DNA from: Sphingobacterium sp. N143
Lineage (GTDB): Bacteria; Bacteroidota; Bacteroidia; Sphingobacteriales; Sphingobacteriaceae
Direction of reading: 5' to 3'
NCBI RefSeq assembly: GCF_030325625.1
Contig: NZ_JACAIS010000008.1
Coordinates: forward strand, 124,001 to 188,000
DNA: 64,000 nt
Shown here in pieces: positions 58,908 through 64,000 of this stretch. Each line of letters begins with the position of its first letter. Position 1 is the first letter of the stretch. The translations under genes were made by a program, and so were the position numbers. Below the pieces are notes generated by a model. It was not told where the DNA came from, searched no databases, and saw nothing but the letters and a program-made list of their open reading frames with translations.

Positions 58908-59744
58908 ATGGAACAGCATACGAAGAATACCGTGAACGGAGCCGGCAATACGGTTATTTTTTTTGAGAAGGATCATCAAAAAAAATGGGTCGAACATACA
59001 TTTGACCCCTGTGCTGCCCTCAAGCCCTATATTAAGGGATATATGATCCTGGAATGTGCCGAAAACACCGTCATCGAAACCCTGCCCAGCACCACCTTTT
59101 CACTCAATTATATTCTCAGGGGGAGCATCCAGCTGACCCAGCCTGACGGTTCAAAGGTCAAGTTGCCCCAGGCGGTTTCTTTTGGTATCACCAAGCGTTT
59201 CTTTGAGTTTACCTTCTCAGATTTTACCACGCTGTTTGTGGTGATCTTCCATCCGGGTTTTGCTTCCGCCATTATCCAAAAGCCCTTGAACGAGATTTTC
59301 GAAAAATTTGTGCCCATGGATGAGTTTTTCGGTGCCGCGAGCAATGCGACCCTGATCGAGACCCTGCAGCGCGAAAATTCATACGAGCAGATGGTGGATA
59401 GCGTGGAGCAGTTCCTGCTCCAGAGAATTAGCCCAGACCGCCTGGACCGGAGCATTTATGATTCCATTTCAACAATCCATGCCCATAAAGGACTGATTTC
59501 CATCAGCGCCATCGTCGCCGAGCTCCCGATAAGCCGGGATACCTTTGAAAAAAGGTTCCGCAACCTGGTGGGCACCAGCCCAAAAAGATATGCCGGTATC
59601 ATCCGGTTCAGGAACCTCTTTGAGCAGCCCCTGCCAGCGGGCGACCTGACCGCCATGGCTTTGCGTGCGGGCTATTATGACCAGTCCCACTTTATCAAAG
59701 ATTTTAAATCAAATACCGGCAAACTGCCTTCGGATTGTTTTTAG
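58908..59744 (+). CDS. AraC-family regulator
   Basis: From ATG 58908 the protein has 278 residues; an in-frame GTG at 58884 would add eight. The N-terminal sensor domain has the DUF6597-like pattern (FDPCAALKPYIKGYMILEC and VSFGITKRFFEFTFSDF). The C-terminal HTH region (about 180-278) contains SAIVAELPISRDTFEKRFRNLVG and MALRAGYYDQSHFIKDFKS. It may regulate the envelope genes downstream. The inducer is unknown. Confidence 0.88.
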   Translation: MEQHTKNTVNGAGNTVIFFEKDHQKKWVEHTFDPCAALKPYIKGYMILECAENTVIETLPSTTFSLNYILRGSIQLTQPDGSKVKLPQAVSFGITKRFFEFTFSDFTTLFVVIFHPGFASAIIQKPLNEIFEKFVPMDEFFGAASNATLIETLQRENSYEQMVDSVEQFLLQRISPDRLDRSIYDSISTIHAHKGLISISAIVAELPISRDTFEKRFRNLVGTSPKRYAGIIRFRNLFEQPLPAGDLTAMALRAGYYDQSHFIKDFKSNTGKLPSDCF

Positions 59745-59791
59745 AGCTGTATATTTGCCCGACCGGACCAGATCCTTAAGGCAAGACTTTT

Positions 59792-60499
59792 ATGAAAAAA
59801 CAGATCCTTTATCTATTCTCCATCAGCATCCTGCTTTCAAGCTGCAGTGTGTTTCAAAAAAACGGCAAAAATTTCGATGATGGCTACTATACCCAGACGA
59901 TCGACGGAAAGAAACAGCAAGTCTACATTGATGTGGACGATGAAACCGTCCGCATCCACCCGGTTGAATCCAAGCAAGGCCTTGCAGTGGTCGACAGCAG
60001 TAGGGTTCTCCTGTTGCAACAGGAAGTAAGCAGCACGGATCCACTGCCACCCCTCGCTTTTCATAAACCCTCGTTCGATATTGATTTTCTGACCATCCCT
60101 CTCAAATTCCGTCCCGCACAGGCTGGCGTGCCCATGCAGCTCAATACCAACCTCAACGGTGCCGCCTATTTTGGCTATAGACGGGATCAATATACCATCA
60201 AGTACAGCAGCACCCCACTCGGCAGATCAGAGCGCAGTATCCAGCATTTCGGTTTTTCGCTGGGTGCCTTTACAGGCCTGGGAAATACACTGATCTCGCC
60301 GACCAATACCAGCAACGCCACCGAACAGGAGTATGACGGTGTTGTGTGGAGCAAAGGGCTGGCAGGCATTTTTGCGGTCAACAAGTTCACCCTCGGCCTG
60401 GCCCTGGGCTATGACCACCTGCTGGGCAGCAACCGTGCAGTCTGGATCTATCAGAACAAACTCTGGTATGGGCTCGCTTTTGGGCTCAACCTAAATTGA
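59792..60499 (+). CDS. Lipoprotein of unknown function
   Basis: The 235-residue protein has a lipobox ILLSSC with Cys18, so it is lipid-anchored. The mature part is beta-rich, with aromatic and glycine-bearing strands (AAYFGYRRDQYTIKY, FGFSLGAFTGLG, FTLGLALGYDHLLG) ending FGLNLN. It could contribute barrel-like strands at the outer membrane. No family was recognised. It begins 48 bases after the AraC gene. Confidence 0.78.
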   Translation: MKKQILYLFSISILLSSCSVFQKNGKNFDDGYYTQTIDGKKQQVYIDVDDETVRIHPVESKQGLAVVDSSRVLLLQQEVSSTDPLPPLAFHKPSFDIDFLTIPLKFRPAQAGVPMQLNTNLNGAAYFGYRRDQYTIKYSSTPLGRSERSIQHFGFSLGAFTGLGNTLISPTNTSNATEQEYDGVVWSKGLAGIFAVNKFTLGLALGYDHLLGSNRAVWIYQNKLWYGLAFGLNLN

Positions 60500-60673
60500 G
60501 GTCCATCCTGTTTTTCAGAAAAAATGATTAATTTTAAGTTATTGCATATAAGCGATCTGCTCGCATGACCTGATTTGTTGTCGCCCCAGGTAAAGAAATT
60601 AAGCGATTCCATACCGGATGCCGCAATATCGGTTAAGCAAGCAGCGTTTGAATAGGTATACCAAAATAGGCTT

Positions 60674-60967
60674 ATGATGACCGACATTATCAATAACACC
60701 GAAAAACAGCAATTTGAGATCCACCTGGACGATGCAATTGCCTACCTGACTTATCGTTTCTATAAGAAAGATATCGCACTGATGCATACCTTTGTGCCCG
60801 ATGCATTCAAGGGAAAAGGCTTTGGCTCGGCACTCGCTGCCTTTGCATTTGACTATGCCAGGCAAGAAAAGAAACCAGTGATGGTGTACTGTCCCTTTGT
60901 GGGCAAATATGTCAAGGACCATCCCGAAGTACGGGAACTCCTGGATCAGGAATTCCACCGCCGATAA
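60674..60967 (+). CDS. Small GNAT N-acetyltransferase (YidJ/YitH-like)
   Basis: The 97-residue protein fits the short GNAT domain of the YidJ type: DDAIAYLTYRFYKKDIALMHT strand region, then VPDAFKGKGFGSALAAFAF (about 46-64). This is the acetyl-CoA pyrophosphate loop, with the GxG pattern in FKGKGFG. The C-terminus has MVYCPFVGKYVKDHPE. Family members acetylate unknown small molecules or proteins. Two ATGs (60674 and 60677) are adjacent. Confidence 0.85.
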   Translation: MMTDIINNTEKQQFEIHLDDAIAYLTYRFYKKDIALMHTFVPDAFKGKGFGSALAAFAFDYARQEKKPVMVYCPFVGKYVKDHPEVRELLDQEFHRR

Positions 60968-61091
60968 AGCATAAGTAAGGCTTTGTTTTTTAACCTTAAA
61001 ACCTTTTTCCGTTTCCTATGGTTATACATGACTAGGTGCGGCACATGATCCAAGGGATCTGGCCGCGGCATGTACATTAAAAAAGAATCGT

Positions 61092-61601
61092 ATGAACAAT
61101 GTTTTGGTCAAAGACATCATCCAACAGCTCCGGGACGTCGAACAGGCAGACCTGTGGCTGGATGAGAATTTCGAAAAAAAATTAGCAGCAGTCAGTCCCA
61201 TCACCGCCTTTGAGCGCCCCATTCCCGATATGCATAGCATTGCCGAACTGATGTCACACCTTATCGAGTGGCGGCGGGAGGTGCTGAGCCGTTTGAACGG
61301 AAACCCGCGGGGACTCGAAATGAGCGAAGCCGCCAATTGGCGCAGCAATGCAGCACTACAGGCGCAGGGCTGGGACAAATTACTGGCCGATTTCTATGCG
61401 AGCCAACAACAAGTGATCACCTTCCTGGAAGATAAAGACGATGCCTTCCTTGCCAGTCCCTACCGGCATGCCGACCCCAGCTTTCCGCACGACAATAAAT
61501 ACCTACTGATGGGGCTTATCCATCACGATTTTTACCACCTCGGGCAGATGGGCATGACCGTCAAGTACCTCAAGCTCAAGGGCAGCTTAAGCGGCGGATA
61601 A
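61092..61601 (+). CDS. DinB-family protein
   Basis: The 169-residue four-helix bundle has metal-type histidines in ELMSHLIEWRREV (His about 56) and GLIHHDFYHLGQMGMT (His about 141 and 145). This is the YfiT/DinB pattern shared with thiol-dependent S-transferases such as bacillithiol transferases. The presence of bshB1 in the window makes bacillithiol chemistry possible, but that is inference. It is unrelated to DNA polymerase DinB. Confidence 0.88.
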   Translation: MNNVLVKDIIQQLRDVEQADLWLDENFEKKLAAVSPITAFERPIPDMHSIAELMSHLIEWRREVLSRLNGNPRGLEMSEAANWRSNAALQAQGWDKLLADFYASQQQVITFLEDKDDAFLASPYRHADPSFPHDNKYLLMGLIHHDFYHLGQMGMTVKYLKLKGSLSGG

Positions 61602-61685
61602 GAAGGACTTGCATCAAAAATGTTCAAATATTTAGAACGATCGTCGGCTGAGTGCTGTTTACCTTAAAACTTAAACTCAACAGCG

Positions 61686-62282
61686 ATGAAAAGAATATAT
61701 TTGACATTAGCCCTAGCACTGACGATTTTTGCACTGCAAAGCTGCGGTGGCGGTGCGATGAAAGACGGTAAAGAGACCGCCGACAGTATCAATGAAGCCA
61801 ATACCCCCGAAGATATGGAGGACAGCCTGCTCACCGCACCGGTAGCTGTCGCCGAAAGCGATGCCGAATTTGTGACCGAAGCCGCCAATGGTGGCATGGC
61901 CGAAGTCGAGCTCGGACAGCTGGCCCAGCAGAAAGCGCAGAACGGTGAGGTGAAAGCTTTTGCCGAAATGATGATCAAGGATCATACAAAAGCCAACGAG
62001 GAACTCAAAGCCCTGGCCGACTCCAAAAACATCACCCTGCCTGCGGCAGTGGCTTCCGAACAGCAGCAAGTCAAGGACAAGCTGACCAGCAAGCCTGCAA
62101 GTGAGTTTGACAAAGCCTATATCGCCGATATGGTCGAAGATCATGAAAAGGACGTCAAGCTTTTTGAAGATGCGAGCAAAAACCTGAAGGATCCAGACCT
62201 GAAGGCCTTTGTTGACAAGACCCTGCCGACCCTGCGCAACCACCTGGATCATAGTAAACGCCTAAACGGTCAGTTGAAGTAA
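61686..62282 (+). CDS. DUF4142 (ferritin-like) lipoprotein
   Basis: The 198-residue protein has a lipobox ALQSC (Cys20), a short acidic linker and a DUF4142 helical bundle (about 62-195). Its characteristic opening is FVTEAANGGMAEVELGQLA, followed by FAEMMIKDHTKANEELKAL (histidine in the metal-like position) and DMVEDHEKDVKLFEDA. Members are envelope stress proteins of the ferritin-like superfamily; iron storage is not shown. It is monocistronic. Confidence 0.9.
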   Translation: MKRIYLTLALALTIFALQSCGGGAMKDGKETADSINEANTPEDMEDSLLTAPVAVAESDAEFVTEAANGGMAEVELGQLAQQKAQNGEVKAFAEMMIKDHTKANEELKALADSKNITLPAAVASEQQQVKDKLTSKPASEFDKAYIADMVEDHEKDVKLFEDASKNLKDPDLKAFVDKTLPTLRNHLDHSKRLNGQLK

Positions 62283-62355
62283 TCATTTGTGCTTTAGCAT
62301 TGTGCATCAGCAAATATTCTGATATATTTACGGTCATACACTGTCAACTGAAACT

Positions 62356-63075
62356 ATGAAACCGTGCAAGCTTGCCGTGCTTTTCTTTGGGATATTTGCT
62401 ATTTCGGGACTAAAGGCACAAGAAAAACCCAATTTGATCAAATTGAACCTCCTGCCCCTTGTCGTGGGCAATGTGGCCATCGAATATGAGCGGCCCATCC
62501 AGGAACGTATCTCCCTGAATGGTACCCTAAGCTGGTGGCCCACATCCGGTTTGCCTTTAAAATCACTTTGGGATTCGGCCATCGAGGATGAATACAATAT
62601 CCTGGGCAACGCCCGGTTGGGTGCTTTTTCGCTGGCTCCGGAAATCCGCTTTTACCTGGGCCACAAAGGAGCACCCCGGGGTTTCTACCTTGCCCCCTTT
62701 TTTAAGTATTCCAACTACAGACTCAGCACCACGATCACCGTGGATCAGCCCGAGTATCAACGCAGTGTGACGCTCTCGGGGGCACTGAACGCCTTTACCG
62801 TCGGTGCGGCAATCGGCAGCCAGTGGCGGCTCAGTGAGGCCATCTACCTGGACTGGCGTATCATTGGCCCCAATTATGGCTTTAACAACGGCCAATTTGA
62901 CGGCAAGACCCCACTCAATGCCAACGAACAAAAAGAGATCCAGAAACAACTGGACGACTTTGATATCGAGATCCTCAAGTTAAAGAAAGAAGTCAACGCA
63001 GATGGCGTAAGTATCCGTACCACAGGACCTTTTGGAGGATTCCGCACCGCATTATCCGTTGGGTACCGGTTTTAG
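62356..63075 (+). CDS. DUF3575-like outer-membrane protein
   Basis: The 239-residue protein has a signal peptide ending GLKAQ. An eight-strand-like beta pattern resembles DUF3575 barrels (NLIKLNLLPLVVGNVAIEYE, FYLGHKGAPRGFYLAPFFKY, AIGSQWRLSEAIYLDWRIIG). The C-terminal ALSVGYRF is a barrel signature. An acidic and basic helical insert (KEIQKQLDDFDIEILKLKK) precedes the last strands. The substrate or role is unknown; the family assignment is tentative. Confidence 0.8.
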   Translation: MKPCKLAVLFFGIFAISGLKAQEKPNLIKLNLLPLVVGNVAIEYERPIQERISLNGTLSWWPTSGLPLKSLWDSAIEDEYNILGNARLGAFSLAPEIRFYLGHKGAPRGFYLAPFFKYSNYRLSTTITVDQPEYQRSVTLSGALNAFTVGAAIGSQWRLSEAIYLDWRIIGPNYGFNNGQFDGKTPLNANEQKEIQKQLDDFDIEILKLKKEVNADGVSIRTTGPFGGFRTALSVGYRF

Positions 63076-63115
63076 AATGTTTTTATTTATATTTTTGTGA
63101 TAAAGACAAGACCAT

Positions 63116-63976
63116 ATGCTTAAATTATTCTACTGTGCAGCGGTGCTGGTACTGGGCCTGACCAAAACGTGTTCTACCGGCAATCCAGCTGCTTCAAGCG
63201 AAAACAAGCCCCGTCCGGGCTGGTTACAGTCAGCATACAGCGATGCCGTACTGATCGAGGCAGAAAACTCCAGCGAGCTGGATGGAACCTACCTGATCAA
63301 TCAGCCCGTCGATTTCAATCCCGATAGCCTGGCTGTCTTTTTTGTGATGGCCAAACTGCCGCCCGAACTTTTCAAAAACAGCGATGAGTTTTATCCCGAG
63401 CTGAAGGAATTTATCCTGATCGTTCCCGATTTTGAATTTTATAATCGGTTAGCCGAAGAGTCGAGCAAACGGGGCATTACAGCCGAGCCGGCCACCACAA
63501 ATTATTATTACCATGTCAAACGTGCAGATGGCCAGGTGATGGTGGATAGCTACCATATTTCGGGCGAGGGCCATCCACAGCTCAAATATCGTGATCCTAT
63601 GGTTCCGAAGGACAAAATCGTTGTTTATCGGACCGAAAGCTACGGATCCGTCTGTTGCCCTAAAGATGAAAGGCGCGTACTTGAAGAACAAGATGCCCCT
63701 TTTATCCGTCAGTACGAGCAGCAGCATGACGTAAAAATCGAAGGCAGCTATCGGCAGGTCACTGGCAAGGAAGGTGAGCACAATAATTACTATACCCTGC
63801 AAGGGTTGGACATGAGCCAACAGCTGGCATTTCTGGTTGCCAAAAACAAACAGTGGCAATTGGAGGGCAAGACCCTTATCCCGACCACAGGCCTGCATGT
63901 CATCACGCCGGCGCTGATCCCGCTGGAGACCGAAGGAATCCGCAAGCTGCAACCGATCACCTATACAGAAAAGTAA
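63116..63976 (+). CDS. Exported hypothetical protein near the right edge
   Basis: The 286-residue protein starts at ATG 63116 and has an N-terminal signal followed by KTCSTGN, a possible lipobox with Cys19, although it lacks a clear LxxC pattern. The mature part is soluble, rich in Asp, Glu and Tyr, with no recognised domain (EFILIVPDFEFYNRLAEES, QVMVDSYHISGEGHPQ, SYGSVCCPKDERR). An adjacent cysteine pair at about 181-182 may form a disulphide. I do not recognise the family. The stop at 63976 is 24 bases before the end of the window. Confidence 0.72.
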   Translation: MLKLFYCAAVLVLGLTKTCSTGNPAASSENKPRPGWLQSAYSDAVLIEAENSSELDGTYLINQPVDFNPDSLAVFFVMAKLPPELFKNSDEFYPELKEFILIVPDFEFYNRLAEESSKRGITAEPATTNYYYHVKRADGQVMVDSYHISGEGHPQLKYRDPMVPKDKIVVYRTESYGSVCCPKDERRVLEEQDAPFIRQYEQQHDVKIEGSYRQVTGKEGEHNNYYTLQGLDMSQQLAFLVAKNKQWQLEGKTLIPTTGLHVITPALIPLETEGIRKLQPITYTEK

Positions 63977-64000
63977 GCGTGATTTCAATTATTATCCTTA

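Noticed and set aside
63449..63988. 179-codon minus-strand frame opposite the last gene
   Set aside because: Antisense to an exported protein with a signal peptide. No independent support.
1..64000. CRISPR array, transposase or rRNA genes
   Set aside because: None was seen on reading the sequence. The only clear multi-copy elements are those behind tRNA-Ser and the amine-oxidase duplication.

Overview
The window reads as chromosome of a Bacteroidota bacterium, most likely a Sphingobacterium or close relative (Sphingobacteriaceae). The grounds are a FecI/FecR-type sigma and anti-sigma pair ahead of a SusC/SusD pair, Bacteroidota-type promoters (TTG, about 20 bases, TAnnTTTG), a BshB1 bacillithiol deacetylase, many HxlR and AraC regulators, and LytS/LytTR signalling. 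No species name can be read from the sequence alone.

Layout. 1-3.5 kb: 3' end of mutS2, a small membrane protein, a small conserved protein and gdhA. 4-10.4 kb: a complete assimilatory sulfate-reduction operon on the minus strand (sulfite reductase, two siroheme genes, cysH, cysD, cysN) ending in a clear terminator. Divergent from it is a PstSCAB-type ABC importer (10.5-14.1 kb) with no phoU. 14.2-16.2 kb: bshB1, a thiol peroxidase of the GPx family and a DUF4294 protein. 16.4-24.6 kb: housekeeping genes relA/spoT, fur, purA, pabB, a TatD hydrolase, tcdA/csdL, a BON lipoprotein and a GreA-like protein. A tRNA-Ser(GGA) lies at 24.7 kb.

The accessory block starts directly behind the tRNA-Ser terminator and runs to about 33.8 kb, or to about 37.7 kb if the regulator-rich stretch is included. 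It is visibly AT-richer. It carries NmrA/SDR oxidoreductases among three AraC regulators, a frameshifted FAD amine oxidase, a 5'-truncated HExxH metallopeptidase module followed by a lipoprotein (possible toxin/immunity remnant), and a chimeric duplication. The hairpin and flank that follow tRNA-Ser recur at 31.78 and 33.73 kb. In the two distal copies the hairpin loop is flipped relative to the tRNA copy. At 33.34-33.80 kb a 70-bp piece of an AraC gene is joined to a 400-bp copy of the amine-oxidase 3' end.

33.8-46.6 kb holds small stress and redox modules: SnoaL-like/HxlR/Crp, a quinone reductase, RidA, a LytS/LytTR pair followed by outer-membrane proteins and an LpxL-like acyltransferase, HxlR/SDR/DoxX/MFS, and nitroreductase/HxlR. 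Three HxlR genes face an oxidoreductase or SnoaL gene across a short intergenic region containing palindromes that look like operators. 46.7-64 kb is GC-richer: a secreted HELAH peptidase, a sigma/anti-sigma/SusC/SusD/TlpA-like thioredoxin unit, a secreted MsrA-MsrB fusion, and a run of lipoproteins and envelope proteins up to the right edge.

No CRISPR array, transposase, integrase or rRNA was seen. The most interesting structure is the tRNA-Ser-linked island with its repeated, loop-inverted hairpin, chimeric duplication and orphan metallopeptidase/lipoprotein pair.
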